Assembly: GCF_014904735.1 (NCBI RefSeq)
Contig: NZ_JACZCR010000011.1
Coordinates: forward strand, 1-55,607
DNA: 55,607 nt
Source: Microbulbifer hainanensis
Lineage (GTDB): Bacteria; Pseudomonadota; Gammaproteobacteria; Pseudomonadales; Cellvibrionaceae
Direction: 5' to 3'
Of this stretch, positions 1 to 11,772 are shown in pieces; positions within the stretch are counted from its first letter, which is position 1, and each line of letters begins with the position of its first letter. Under the pieces are notes generated by a model. It made no database searches. It had not been told where the DNA came from and was given only the letters and a program-made list of their open reading frames with translations. Both the position numbers and the translations under genes were made by a program.

Positions 1-42
1 CATCGAATTTAGTGTGAACAGGCCCTAGGCTGATCAGGCTGG

Positions 43-2559
43 TTACTGCCGGTAGAGCACCGTGACCGCCGTGCCCTCGGCGACCACCGAACCATTGACC
101 GACCGTCCGTTCCCCGCCGCTGGATCGGACTTTTCCATCGCCACCTTCCAGTCACCAGCGGGCAGGCTGTAGCTGTAGTTGTCGGCGCTATTGTAGATCA
201 CCAGGATATCGCTCCAGCTGTCACCCACTGCGGCGCCGTCGATGCGATGGATTACCACCCCATAGCGCGGACGGCTTGCCGCCATGTGCTGGTCTACCGC
301 ATCCCAGCTGGTCAGCCGGAGGGCCGGGTGCGCCTTGCGCAGGGCGATGACATCCTCGTAGTAGGCGAGTACATCCGCGTTGTCGACCTTCCACTGCCAG
401 TTGTACTGGTTGATCGCGTCCGGCGACTGGTAGCTGTTGTGATCGCCCTGCTTGTCTCGCATCAGTTCCACACCGCCGTGCAAAAACGGAATCCCCTGAC
501 TGGTCAACACAATGCCATTGGCAAATTTTTGGATACGACGCAGGTAGGGATCGCTGTGGCTTATGCCGTTCTGGTCCGCCCACTCCAGAATTTTGTCACG
601 CAGGGTCAGGTTATCGTGAGCAGAAACGTAGTTGATGCTCTGCTCCGGGTCCATCGCGAACATCGGATCCCAGGTATCGATGACCCCACTGGCATCCTTG
701 GCATAGCGGATTCCACCGCGGCTGCCCACCTCGATACGCCAGGTATCCGGATTGTCATTGAACGCAAAGCAATCGCCACTGTTGCAGCCGCCACTGTCGT
801 TCTGCCCCTTGATCGCTTCGCGGAATTTCGGGTTGAACACCCCCACATGGGATTGGTAAATGCGCCCGATGGTGCCCAGGCGCACCCGCTCGAGCTCGCG
901 CGGGTCGGCGGCGTAGCCGTTCCACGGCTCGCCGTAGATCAGCAGGTTACGGTCGGGGAACCTGCTGTTCAGGTTATCCGCCCAGTCCTGCACCTCGTCG
1001 TAATCGAATATGCCGATCAGGTCGAAGCGGAAACCGTCGATGTTGTACTCGTCCACCCAGTACTCCAGCGAATCGCGGATCATGCGGCTCACCATCGGCA
1101 CATTGGCATCGATGCTGTTGCCGGTACCGGACAGGTCGGTCGCGGTGTAATAACTGGCGGAGATGGGCTCGAAGGTGCTCTTGGCATAGGTGTGGTTATA
1201 GACCACATCCATGATCACGCGGATGCCCGCCCTGTGGAACTCGTCCACCATCTGCTTGAACTCGCGCACGCGGTTCTCGTAGTCGTACGGCGTCAGCGAA
1301 TAGCGCTCCTCCGGCACATTGTAATTGCGCGGATCGTAGCCCCAGTTGTAACAGCTGGTATCGGCCAGGTTGGCGCAGGAGGCGAAGTCATACACCGGCA
1401 TCAACTGCACATGGGTAACCCCCAGCTCTTTCAGGTGATCGATACCGGTGGACACGCCGTTGTAGCTGGTGCCGCCCTCCACCAGACCGAGAAACTTGCC
1501 GCGCTTGGCCGCGGACACACCGGACTCGGACGCGATGGTGAAGTCGCGCACGTGCAGCTCGTAAATCACCGCGTCCTCGCGCTGGTTCAGCGCCGGCACC
1601 GGCGACCAGCCGCCGGGCAGATCGGTAGTGGAGAGATCCATCACGATATTGTTGTCGGTGTTCGGCTCCACCATTTTTCCGTAGGGATCGCGCACCACAA
1701 TGCCGTTGACCACGAAGTAATAGGACTTGAGCTTCCAGTCGCCACTGACCGTCACCGAGTAGACATCGGTCATGCCCGTCCCCACTAAAGAGGCGTCCGG
1801 AATTTTGCTCATTGCATAGCTCTGTCCGTCCAGCACCAGCTGCACACTGCTGTGATCCGGCGACCAGAGCGAGAAGGTGGTTTCCGTCGGTGAGTAGACC
1901 GCGCCCAGCGTCTGCACGCTGCTGCCGCAGTTCTGCGTGCATCCGCCAACCGGCTCCAGCGTATAGCCGAGCGTGGCATCATCGACGGTGAGCAGGTAGT
2001 CGCCGGTCACGCCGGTATAGATATCGGAGCCGAACTGATCGAGCACACCGTCACTGTTGTTGTCGCCGTAGTTCTGGCTCCAGTCCCCGTACACGTCGAC
2101 CTTGAAACGCTGGTCCGCCTGACCGTCAAAATTGATCGTCAACTGCCAGGTATTGTCCGCTACCAGCTGCATCGCGCTCGCACCCCAGGCGTTGGATGTG
2201 CCGCGGAAATATAAACTGGAAAAATTGGTCGCCGAGCCGCCGGCACCGCCGCAGCTGGCCACTTCGGCTACCAAGATGCTGTGGCTGTCACTGAAAAAAC
2301 TGATCTGATAGCTCTTGTCTGAACCCACGCCGTAATCAGATACGGGGTAAGCCTCCTGCCAGTCGCCGCTCCTGTCGATCTTGAAGCGCGGCCCGCCGCT
2401 GGCGTCGCCGGAAGCGAAACTCTGGCAGGTCTGGTACTCGGTGCCGCCGACATAATCCATCGCGGTAGTGCCCCAGCTGTTGGACGTACCGCGGAAATAC
2501 CAGTCGGCGCTGGCGTGGGCGCTGAGCAGCAGCACGCCGATCATCAATGTTCTCTTCAT
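43..2559 (-). CDS. Secreted type I pullulanase (GH13) with two N-terminal carbohydrate-binding modules
   Basis: The 838-residue product should hydrolyse alpha-1,6 branches of pullulan, starch or glycogen outside the cytoplasm. Residues 1-18 form a signal peptide. Residues about 19-103 and 115-202 are two related binding modules that open with WYFRGT and LYFRGT; the family is not certain. A beta-sandwich linker follows, then the GH13 barrel from about residue 330. The pullulanase signature YNWGYDP is at 404-410. GH13 motifs are DVVYNHT (451-457), GFRFD with nucleophile D513, YGEPW with acid/base E544, and SAHDN with D649. An in-frame GTG lies 12 nt upstream, but the ATG at 2559 follows a GGAAAGAG ribosome site and starts directly with the signal peptide. 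It lies 71 nt behind the amylase gene on the same strand, so the two are probably cotranscribed. Pullulanase assignment is firm; exact substrate range is inferred. Confidence 0.93.
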   Translation of the reverse strand: MKRTLMIGVLLLSAHASADWYFRGTSNSWGTTAMDYVGGTEYQTCQSFASGDASGGPRFKIDRSGDWQEAYPVSDYGVGSDKSYQISFFSDSHSILVAEVASCGGAGGSATNFSSLYFRGTSNAWGASAMQLVADNTWQLTINFDGQADQRFKVDVYGDWSQNYGDNNSDGVLDQFGSDIYTGVTGDYLLTVDDATLGYTLEPVGGCTQNCGSSVQTLGAVYSPTETTFSLWSPDHSSVQLVLDGQSYAMSKIPDASLVGTGMTDVYSVTVSGDWKLKSYYFVVNGIVVRDPYGKMVEPNTDNNIVMDLSTTDLPGGWSPVPALNQREDAVIYELHVRDFTIASESGVSAAKRGKFLGLVEGGTSYNGVSTGIDHLKELGVTHVQLMPVYDFASCANLADTSCYNWGYDPRNYNVPEERYSLTPYDYENRVREFKQMVDEFHRAGIRVIMDVVYNHTYAKSTFEPISASYYTATDLSGTGNSIDANVPMVSRMIRDSLEYWVDEYNIDGFRFDLIGIFDYDEVQDWADNLNSRFPDRNLLIYGEPWNGYAADPRELERVRLGTIGRIYQSHVGVFNPKFREAIKGQNDSGGCNSGDCFAFNDNPDTWRIEVGSRGGIRYAKDASGVIDTWDPMFAMDPEQSINYVSAHDNLTLRDKILEWADQNGISHSDPYLRRIQKFANGIVLTSQGIPFLHGGVELMRDKQGDHNSYQSPDAINQYNWQWKVDNADVLAYYEDVIALRKAHPALRLTSWDAVDQHMAASRPRYGVVIHRIDGAAVGDSWSDILVIYNSADNYSYSLPAGDWKVAMEKSDPAAGNGRSVNGSVVAEGTAVTVLYRQ

Positions 2560-2591
2560 CGCTCTTTCCACTTTGTTTTTATCTTTTTCAC

Positions 2592-2614
2592 AGGAGCAGC
2601 CTTCGGCTGCTCCT
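2592..2614 (-). other. Intercistronic hairpin between amylase and pullulanase
   Basis: The arms AGGAGCAGCC (2592-2601) and GGCTGCTCCT (2605-2614) are perfect complements around a 3-nt loop. No T-run follows on the minus strand, so it is not a typical Rho-independent terminator. It sits between the amylase stop (2631) and the pullulanase start (2559). It may protect or partly terminate the upstream message; that role is inference. Confidence 0.6.
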
Positions 2615-2630
2615 CATCGAGAAAACAGGG

Positions 2631-5615
<2,985 letters not shown>

Positions 5616-5694
5616 CGCTGTATACCGTTATTATTTATTGGATTTATGACCGAGCGGCACGAAACAGCTGTGAATTCGGCGAGTAAGTACTAGC

Positions 5695-5744
5695 AGAGTA
5701 GAGAAGCCCCGGTTTGGGGCGCATCCTCCCCAAATGGGGGCGTA
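5695..5744 (-). promoter_or_regulatory. Putative activator box (MalT-like) and promoter of the amylase-pullulanase operon
   Basis: The plus strand reads GCATCCTCCCC-AAAT-GGGGGCGTA across 5721-5744. On the minus strand this gives GGGGAGGATG, one mismatch from the E. coli MalT box GGGGA(T/G)GAGG. After GGATG (5726-5722) and a 21-nt spacer comes TACTCT (5700-5695), a -10-like hexamer. The same layout occurs at 7509-7556 and 14641-14691. The regulator's identity is inferred only from this likeness. Confidence 0.55.
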
Positions 5745-5765
5745 GCAGAAAAACGTGACAGAAGG

Positions 5766-5791
5766 CGCATTGCCCACGATGGGGCAATGCG
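5766..5791 (-). terminator. Hairpin downstream of the lipoprotein amylase gene
   Basis: CGCATTGCCC (5766-5775) and GGGCAATGCG (5782-5791) form a perfect 10-bp stem with a 6-nt loop just after the stop at 5805. A TTTTT run occurs only about 17 nt further on, so termination may be weak. Confidence 0.5.
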
Positions 5792-5804
5792 TCGGAAGAG
5801 GGAC

Positions 5805-7463
5805 TCAGGTCTTGTCGCTGGACTTTTTCTGCGAGGGCTGCCCTAACAGCAGCAGCTCAAACGGTGTATCCAGCGACACGGCACCGTTTTTCACCACCAC
5901 TTCCCGCCTGGAATAGTAATCCTTCAAGCGGGTACCATCGGCAAACAGGTCGTAAACCGACAAGGTCTTCTCGCCCGCAGGCAGACCTGTGGAAACCAAC
6001 ACCCTGTCGTTCCCATTCAGCGTGCGCGAGAAGGTGTAGGGTTTGTCGGCCAGTTTCTTGTGCACGCCGGCACCCACCGCCGGATGGGCGTGGCGGAACT
6101 GACCGAGCTTCTGCCAGTGGGCCAGCAACGCGCGGGTTTTCTCGTTTTTGAGATCGCCCCAGTTCATGAAACTGCGCAGCTGGGCATCGCCCTCGGCATC
6201 CGCGGTCAGTGGCCGCGCCAGTTCGTCACCGTAATAAATCTGCGCAGCACCAGGCGCCAGCATCAGTTTGAGGGCCGCATCATAGGCGTATTTGCGCTCG
6301 CGGTCGTAGGAACTGCCATCGTCGTGGGACGTCAGGTAGTTGAGCACGTCCACACCATCCAGCGCACCGCCGTGCAGATCGTTCGAATAACTGGCAAACA
6401 GGGGCTCCATCTCTTCCTTCGCCCGCTGGGCGAAAGCGAAGTTGATCAGGCTGTCGAAACCGTAGTTGTAGAAATCCACCTGGCGGTCACCGTAGCCGTA
6501 GTTGCGCCCCTTGGTCGCGCCGAAATCGTTGGCGCCAAAGCCGTAGACCTCACCGACCATAAAGAAATCGCGGTCGTCGAGCTTCTTGTCCGGGTTGCGG
6601 GCCTTCCAGTCCGCCAGCGCCATGCTGGATTCCTTTTTCAGCGCAGCCCACACTTCGGGCTCTACGTGCTTGGCGGTGTCCACGCGGAAGCCGTCCACGC
6701 CGTATTGGCGCACCGGATCAGTCAGCCATTTGATCAGGTAGTATTTGGGGGCACGCGGATAACCAGTGCGTTGGAAGAAAGCATCCAGCTCTGCGCGCTC
6801 CTGGTCCAGGCGGCCTTCTGCCTGCCACTTCGCCACCAGCCGCGGTGGCAGGTCTACGGGCTTGTCGCTGTCGGTGCGGATATCCGGCAGGTTCTCGACC
6901 AGGGTGCAATCCACAGCGCCGGCGTAACCGGACCAGTCGCAGGTCGGCTGGGTGCGCACCCAGGAGTCAGGCCACTGCGGGTCCTCGTCGGTGACCGGGC
7001 CAGTGTGGTTGACGATGACATCCATCAGCACGCGAATGCCGTGGCGGTGAGCAGTCTCGACCATTCGCGCCAGGTCCGCTTCGCTGCCGAAGTTGGCATC
7101 GACCGCAGTCCAGTCAGAGGGCCAGTAGCCATGATAAGCGTAGGTGCGCCCGGTTCCCTCGTCGGTACTGCCGTGAATCTGTTCAAACACCGGCGAGGTC
7201 CAGATGGCGTCCACGCCCAGCTCGTTGAAGTACCCCTCATCCAGCTTGTCGATTACGCCCTGCAGGTCACCACCGGCAAACCCGCGCAACTTGGCCGCGT
7301 CGTTCTTGCGCCCATAGGAAAGGTCATTATTCGGATCGCCGTTGTTAAAACGGTCAGTCAGCAGGAAGTAGACGGTGGCATTGCGCCAGAACGGATCCGG
7401 ATCGGCAGCACTGCTACAACCGCTAAGGCAGAGCAGTGCGATAAGACTGATGAGGCGTTTCAT
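5805..7463 (-). CDS. Lipoprotein alpha-amylase (GH13)
   Basis: The 552-residue product is predicted to degrade alpha-glucans or maltodextrins at the cell envelope. A lipoprotein signal ends in LSGC with Cys16 as lipidation site; Ser follows it, which favours outer-membrane sorting. The GH13 barrel begins at about residue 25. Visible motifs are DVIVNHT (148-154), GFRVD with nucleophile D262, VGEVYG with acid/base E305, and LTSHD with D381. It has no extra binding modules, unlike the two secreted enzymes to its left. An ATG exists 24 nt upstream, but the one at 7463 starts the lipoprotein signal directly. It has its own MalT-like box 70-93 bp upstream and is divergent from the DUF3014 gene. The role as a surface or periplasmic amylase is supported; substrate length preference is not visible. 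Confidence 0.92.
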   Translation of the reverse strand: MKRLISLIALLCLSGCSSAADPDPFWRNATVYFLLTDRFNNGDPNNDLSYGRKNDAAKLRGFAGGDLQGVIDKLDEGYFNELGVDAIWTSPVFEQIHGSTDEGTGRTYAYHGYWPSDWTAVDANFGSEADLARMVETAHRHGIRVLMDVIVNHTGPVTDEDPQWPDSWVRTQPTCDWSGYAGAVDCTLVENLPDIRTDSDKPVDLPPRLVAKWQAEGRLDQERAELDAFFQRTGYPRAPKYYLIKWLTDPVRQYGVDGFRVDTAKHVEPEVWAALKKESSMALADWKARNPDKKLDDRDFFMVGEVYGFGANDFGATKGRNYGYGDRQVDFYNYGFDSLINFAFAQRAKEEMEPLFASYSNDLHGGALDGVDVLNYLTSHDDGSSYDRERKYAYDAALKLMLAPGAAQIYYGDELARPLTADAEGDAQLRSFMNWGDLKNEKTRALLAHWQKLGQFRHAHPAVGAGVHKKLADKPYTFSRTLNGNDRVLVSTGLPAGEKTLSVYDLFADGTRLKDYYSRREVVVKNGAVSLDTPFELLLLGQPSQKKSSDKT

Positions 7464-7508
7464 TTTATGGGTGCTCTTCTCGTACATTCATCGAATTCTG
7501 TGCCAGAG

Positions 7509-7556
7509 ACTCTAGCGCGACCAGAGAGCTAGGCATCCTCCCGCGCGGGGGCGTAT
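7509..7556 (-). promoter_or_regulatory. Putative activator box (MalT-like) and promoter of the lipoprotein amylase
   Basis: The plus strand reads GCATCCTCCC-GCGC-GGGGGCGTA from 7533, nearly the same as the box at 5721. On the minus strand GGATG (7538-7534) is followed by a 19-nt spacer and TAGAGT (7514-7509). The amylase ATG is 46 nt further on. The close match of box and spacing between two separate amylase promoters supports a shared regulator. Confidence 0.55.
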
Positions 7557-7733
7557 ACCCGCCGGCAGCCATGACCCGGCGGACAGATTCATTGCAATAC
7601 CCCGGCAGCTACTCTAAAAAGGGCACTAGGCCGTGGATGACCAAATGGAAACCAACCGGCCACATCGCTGTCTAGATGATAAACCCGTCACAGTTCGCCG
7701 TCTGGTGGACCTTCCGATCAAGGAGCTCAGCGC

Positions 7734-8567
7734 ATGTCTGAAGATCAATCGAGCCGCGCTTGGATCATCGTACTTGCGGTCATTGCCACCATCGCCGTCG
7801 TGGCGTATTTCATCCTCTCCGCCGACAAAATGCCCAAGCCCAAGGCCCCTCCGGCTGTGGAGGAACCGACCGTCCAGGAACCGGCGCCGGATCTGGAACC
7901 ACAGGTGGAAGAGGAGCCTGCGGCGGAACCCCAGCCGGTTACCCCGGAACCCGAGCGTAAGTTACCGGCCCTGAATGACAGCGACAAGGCCGCGTACGGC
8001 GACCTGCTGAGTCTCACGCCCGACGACGCCCTGTCCCGCTGGCTGGTACCCGACGAAGTCATTCGCAAGTGGGTGGCCGCCGTCAACTCCGCTGCCGCGG
8101 GTGACTTGGTCACCAAGAATCGTCCTTTCAAGAATCTTCGCGGCGCGCCGGTGGTCGACAAGAGCGGCGCGACCGGTATGGAACTGTCTCCGGAGAATTA
8201 CCAGCGTTACGACACCCCGGTGCGACTGTTTGCAGTAGTGGATGTTGATACCGCCGTGAAGCTCTACCGTTTCTGGTATCCGCGTCTCTCAGAGGCATAC
8301 GGTGAATTGGGCGTAAAGGGTAAATCCTTCCACCAGGTGTTGCTAAAAGCCATCGACCAGGTGCTGGCGGCACCGGAGGCGGAACAACCGATCCAACTGG
8401 TGCGTCCGTCCGTCTATTACAAATTTGCCGACCCCAAGCTGGAAAAACTGCCCGGCATCCACAAACTGATGATTCGTATGGGCCCGGACAACGCCGCCCG
8501 TGTTAAGGAAAAGCTTAAGGAACTGAAAGCAGCGCTGGAAAAGATACCGCTGCAGCAGAACCAATAG
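7734..8567 (+). CDS. DUF3014 family protein
   Basis: This 277-residue protein has one N-terminal membrane helix at about residues 9-28. A proline- and glutamate-rich linker (about 34-80) follows, then a globular domain that I recognise as DUF3014. The layout suggests an inner-membrane anchor with the domain held in the periplasm. The function of the family is unknown. The ATG at 7734 follows GGAGCTCAGCGC, a good ribosome site. It points away from the lipoprotein amylase and converges on the next amylase, so it is not part of either operon. No catalytic motif is evident. It may simply be a housekeeping gene lying inside the glucan locus. Confidence 0.8.
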   Translation: MSEDQSSRAWIIVLAVIATIAVVAYFILSADKMPKPKAPPAVEEPTVQEPAPDLEPQVEEEPAAEPQPVTPEPERKLPALNDSDKAAYGDLLSLTPDDALSRWLVPDEVIRKWVAAVNSAAAGDLVTKNRPFKNLRGAPVVDKSGATGMELSPENYQRYDTPVRLFAVVDVDTAVKLYRFWYPRLSEAYGELGVKGKSFHQVLLKAIDQVLAAPEAEQPIQLVRPSVYYKFADPKLEKLPGIHKLMIRMGPDNAARVKEKLKELKAALEKIPLQQNQ

Positions 8568-8575
8568 TCAACGAT

Positions 8576-8618
8576 GCCACTGCCTCTTCTCGGCTGGTGC
8601 CGACCGAGAGGCAGTGGC
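8576..8618. terminator. Hairpin between convergent DUF3014 and amylase genes
   Basis: GCCACTGCCTCT (8576-8587) pairs perfectly with AGAGGCAGTGGC (8607-8618), and inner CTCGG/CCGAG can extend the stem with a bulge. No T-run is present on either side. Its position between two converging stops makes a shared terminator or transcript-end structure likely. Confidence 0.55.
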
Positions 8619-8765
8619 GAGCATATCGCAGAAAAACTGCATCCATCGCAACTGGCACCAAGCTCCCTAACGACATCCTTCCTCTGCGGTCATTTTACCC
8701 GCGTTTTTATCATCAGCTTCCAGAGCCAACTTTAAAATTCATCGGGCCATCCCCTACACGTAGAG

Positions 8766-10133
8766 TTAGTTGACGTAAACGCGATAGCCCCAGGGTGGCA
8801 GGGTCAAACTAGCGTCAGAATCCATGACCACCCTTTTCCGGCTGAACAGTTCCGTGTACTCACCAGGAAACAGTGTATCGGAGAAAGAAACGGTTTTTTC
8901 TTCGTCGCTAAAGTTCATCACCGCAAAAACTTTATCTTGTTCATTCTGGCGCACGAAACTGAGCACCTTTTGCGGCTGGGTGTTCGGTACCTTGACCATC
9001 GTCGCGCCCGCGGCCCCGTTCCACAGTGCTGTGTTGTCTTTCTTCAGGTGCAGTAGTGTGCGATAGAGGTTCCCGATTGGGTCTTCTTTCCACTCGATTG
9101 GATCCTTTTCAAAGAACGCCAACCGCTTCCGGTTGCCGGCCTCCTGACCGTTGTACACGAGTGGCATCCCCTCGCCGATCACGGAGAGTACAATCGTGGG
9201 CTCGAGGCCATCGCCGAACGCCTCGTACTGGGTAGCCTCCCAGGAATTCTTGTCGTGATTAGAGACGAATACCATACGGTAAGCGTCCTTTGGAAAGGCG
9301 CTCTCGTTCCACGAATAGTAGACAAACAAACGATTGAGATCTGCCTTGCCCTGGGTAATGGCATGCATGGTATCCCACCAGCTCCATGCGTAGGTCATGT
9401 CAAAGGCACTGGCGTGCAGGTCGCGAGACTCCCATTCCGCCAGCATGAATACTGGCTTGATGGCGTTCAGTCTGCGGCGCACGGTATTCCAGAAATCCAC
9501 CGGCACGAAGCCAGCCACATCGCAGCGGAAACCATCCACGCCGGCCTCCTCGACCCAGTAGGCCATCGCGTCGGTCATGTACTTGCGCAGACCGGGCTTG
9601 CTGTAGTCGAGATCGATGATGTCGCTCCAGTCCCACCAGGGAGTGGGGTGGAAATTCCCGTTGTGATCGCGCTCATACCAGTCCGGGTGCTCCGTGCGCA
9701 GCTCATTATCCCAGGCCGTGTGGTTTGCAACCCAGTCCAGGATGACGTGCATACCCAGAGCATGGGCGGCGTCGACAAACTGCTTCAGGTCCTCGAGCGT
9801 ACCAAATTCGGGATTGACGCCATAGTAATCTTTGACCGAATAGGGGCTGCCGAGACTGCCTTTGCGGCTCTGCTCACCGATAGGAAAAACCGGCATCAGC
9901 CAAATAATATCGACGCCCAGGTTTTTCAAACGCGGAAGTTCCTTTTGCGCCGCTTTAAAAGTGCCTTCCTCGGAAAACTGGCGTGTATTCAGCTCGTAAA
10001 TAGACGCATTGCGGGACCAGTCCGGGTGCTCGATCTTGATGTAAGGCTCGGGACTGTAGGTGTCTTTGTCAGGCTGGCTGCAGGCGGTCAATAAAATCAG
10101 CCCAGCTACAGCAATGGCGTTGCGAACACTCAT
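8766..10133 (-). CDS. Lipoprotein GH13 alpha-amylase, second copy
   Basis: A 455-residue lipoprotein of the GH13 alpha-amylase clan. The signal ends in LTAC with Cys18. The motifs are DWVANHT (133-139), GFRCD with nucleophile D205, LAEWE with acid/base E233, and SNHD with D294. It is the shortest of the four GH13 enzymes here and has no binding module. The start at 10133 follows AAGGTG at good spacing; an in-frame ATG nine nt upstream is less likely. The gene begins 29 nt after the halogenase-like gene and probably shares its transcript. That places an anchored amylase, a flavoprotein and a TBDR in one unit. Cleavage of maltodextrins at the outer membrane before or after TBDR import is the likely job; direct evidence for the side of the membrane is lacking. 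Confidence 0.9.
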   Translation of the reverse strand: MSVRNAIAVAGLILLTACSQPDKDTYSPEPYIKIEHPDWSRNASIYELNTRQFSEEGTFKAAQKELPRLKNLGVDIIWLMPVFPIGEQSRKGSLGSPYSVKDYYGVNPEFGTLEDLKQFVDAAHALGMHVILDWVANHTAWDNELRTEHPDWYERDHNGNFHPTPWWDWSDIIDLDYSKPGLRKYMTDAMAYWVEEAGVDGFRCDVAGFVPVDFWNTVRRRLNAIKPVFMLAEWESRDLHASAFDMTYAWSWWDTMHAITQGKADLNRLFVYYSWNESAFPKDAYRMVFVSNHDKNSWEATQYEAFGDGLEPTIVLSVIGEGMPLVYNGQEAGNRKRLAFFEKDPIEWKEDPIGNLYRTLLHLKKDNTALWNGAAGATMVKVPNTQPQKVLSFVRQNEQDKVFAVMNFSDEEKTVSFSDTLFPGEYTELFSRKRVVMDSDASLTLPPWGYRVYVN

Positions 10134-10162
10134 AAAAGGCACACCTTTTTATCTTTTTTGTA

Positions 10163-11656
10163 TCAGTCGATGAGAGACAAGAAATGCTTGTGATCCGGCA
10201 AACCTTTTACGGTGCCATCAATCAGTGTCTTAAGGCTCTCCAAAAGATCTGCCAGCTGCTCCTTTGATAGCGCGTCGGCCAGCGGGTGGTAATCCTCGGG
10301 GACAATACCCTGGCCGATCAGCACCTGTTGCCAGGCCGCCTCCGCAAATAGATCATCGTAATCGCGGAACAGCTTTCCGGTCTTCGCAAACAGCGCGACT
10401 TTCTCACGCAATGAATCCGGAATATCCATCGTTTCGCAGGTGCGCCAGAAATCGCTGTCGCGACGCTCGTTCGCTTTGTAGTGCAGAATGATGAAATCCC
10501 TAATCCGCTCCATTTCCACCTGTGACTGTCGATTGAATTCGGCGACCTCTTCGGGGCGGATTCCGCGGTGTGGAAAGAGTTTTGCCAGACGCGTCGCAGC
10601 CGTCTGGATCAGGTGGATGCTGGTTGACTCCAGCGGTTCCAGAAAGCCGCTGGACAGACCGATGCTGATGACATTTTTATGCCAGGGCGCCTCGCGGCGG
10701 CCGGTGCGGAACGCAATGGTTTTCGGCTCTGCCAGTGCTTCGCCCGGAAGGTTGCGCATCAATACATCGCGCGCCTGTTCATCACTCCAGTGTGCGCTCG
10801 AATACACCAGGCCGTTACCGGTGCGGTGTCGCAGCGGAATTTGCCATTGCCAGCCGGCCTCGTGGGCGATGGAACGGGTATAGGGAACCGGCGCGGCTGT
10901 GGCCGCACTGGGCACTGCCTGGGCCCGGTCGCAGGGCAGCCACTGCGACCACTCCTGGAAGCCCACACCGAGGGTTTTCTCAATCAGCAGTGCAGCCATA
11001 CCGGTACAGTCGACAAACAGGTCGCCGGCGATCCGTTCGCCGCCCTCAAGCAGCAGGCCTTCGACAAAACCGGTGTCGCGATGCACCTGCACTTCCTGTA
11101 CCGTACCCTCGACGCGCTGCACGCCCTTACTCTCACTGTAGCGACGTAAAAACTGCGCATAGAGCCCGGCATCGAAATGGTAGGCGTAGGTCAGCCCCGG
11201 CAGGCTGGTGTTCTGGATGCGCGCCAGGTGCGCAAACTTATCGTGAATGGCAGCCTGATAGTTGAGGGAGTAGTCCCACAGGCTGGTCTCGTTACCCTCC
11301 AGGCAGCTGCGGCGCCAAAAGTGGTGAAAATCACAGAAGGGAAAATTTTTACCGACGGAGCCGAAGGCGTGCATGTAGCTTTCGCCTTTTTTCCACCAGT
11401 TTTCAAACTGGATACCCAGCTTGATGGTGCCCTTGGTCTCGCGCAGGAATTCGCGCTCATCCAGGCCCAAAGCCTGGTTGAAGTTAACGATGGGCGGAAT
11501 GGTGGCTTCACCGACACCAACAGTGCCGATCTTGTCCGACTCGACCAGCACAATCTCAATGGCTTTGCCGAGCGTTTTGACTATCAGGGATGCGGTCATC
11601 CAGCCGGCGGTGCCGCCACCGAGGATTACCAGTTTCTTAATCTTGTTCTCGTTCAT
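10163..11656 (-). CDS. Tryptophan-halogenase-like flavoprotein 1 (alpha-glucan operon)
   Basis: A 497-residue member of the flavin-dependent tryptophan halogenase family. The FAD motif GGGTAGW is at 13-19. The lysine that carries the active halogen in characterised enzymes is present (K79 in KLGIQFENW), as are the EPLES glutamate (E340) and the WxWxIP motif (WQWQIP). By family knowledge it could halogenate an aromatic ring using reduced FAD and halide. No flavin reductase or aromatic-product gene is nearby. Instead it lies between a TBDR and an amylase, a context known from carbohydrate TBDR loci of Xanthomonas and Caulobacter, where the substrate is unknown. The start at 11656 follows AGGG. 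A terminator and a second hairpin separate it from the TBDR. Family assignment is firm; activity is unproven. Confidence 0.9.
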   Translation of the reverse strand: MNENKIKKLVILGGGTAGWMTASLIVKTLGKAIEIVLVESDKIGTVGVGEATIPPIVNFNQALGLDEREFLRETKGTIKLGIQFENWWKKGESYMHAFGSVGKNFPFCDFHHFWRRSCLEGNETSLWDYSLNYQAAIHDKFAHLARIQNTSLPGLTYAYHFDAGLYAQFLRRYSESKGVQRVEGTVQEVQVHRDTGFVEGLLLEGGERIAGDLFVDCTGMAALLIEKTLGVGFQEWSQWLPCDRAQAVPSAATAAPVPYTRSIAHEAGWQWQIPLRHRTGNGLVYSSAHWSDEQARDVLMRNLPGEALAEPKTIAFRTGRREAPWHKNVISIGLSSGFLEPLESTSIHLIQTAATRLAKLFPHRGIRPEEVAEFNRQSQVEMERIRDFIILHYKANERRDSDFWRTCETMDIPDSLREKVALFAKTGKLFRDYDDLFAEAAWQQVLIGQGIVPEDYHPLADALSKEQLADLLESLKTLIDGTVKGLPDHKHFLSLID

Positions 11657-11672
11657 GTCGCCCTAATACCCC

Positions 11673-11698
11673 CGAGTGCCGAATTTCTGCGGCACTCG
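11673..11698 (-). other. Hairpin in the leader of halogenase 1
   Basis: CGAGTGCCG (11673-11681) and CGGCACTCG (11690-11698) form a perfect 9-bp stem with an 8-nt loop. It lies between the TBDR terminator and the halogenase ATG. It could stabilise the 5' end of read-through transcript or modulate translation. Confidence 0.5.
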
Positions 11699-11711
11699 CA
11701 TCCGGAAAATA

Positions 11712-11748
11712 AAAAAGCCCTTGCAATACAGGATCGCAAGGGCTTTTT
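11712..11748. terminator. Rho-independent terminator after TBDR 1
   Basis: AAAAAGCCCTTGC (11712-11724) pairs perfectly with GCAAGGGCTTTTT (11736-11748). On the minus strand a run of six T follows the stem. It lies 25 nt past the TBDR stop, so most receptor transcripts should end here and only read-through would reach the halogenase and amylase genes. Confidence 0.85.
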
Positions 11749-11772
11749 ACGGCTATTGCCTGTCAGCGGGGA

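Noticed and set aside
247..1788. Long open frame on the plus strand.
   Set aside because: It lies antisense to the pullulanase in the high-GC third-position register, and its product resembles no protein family.
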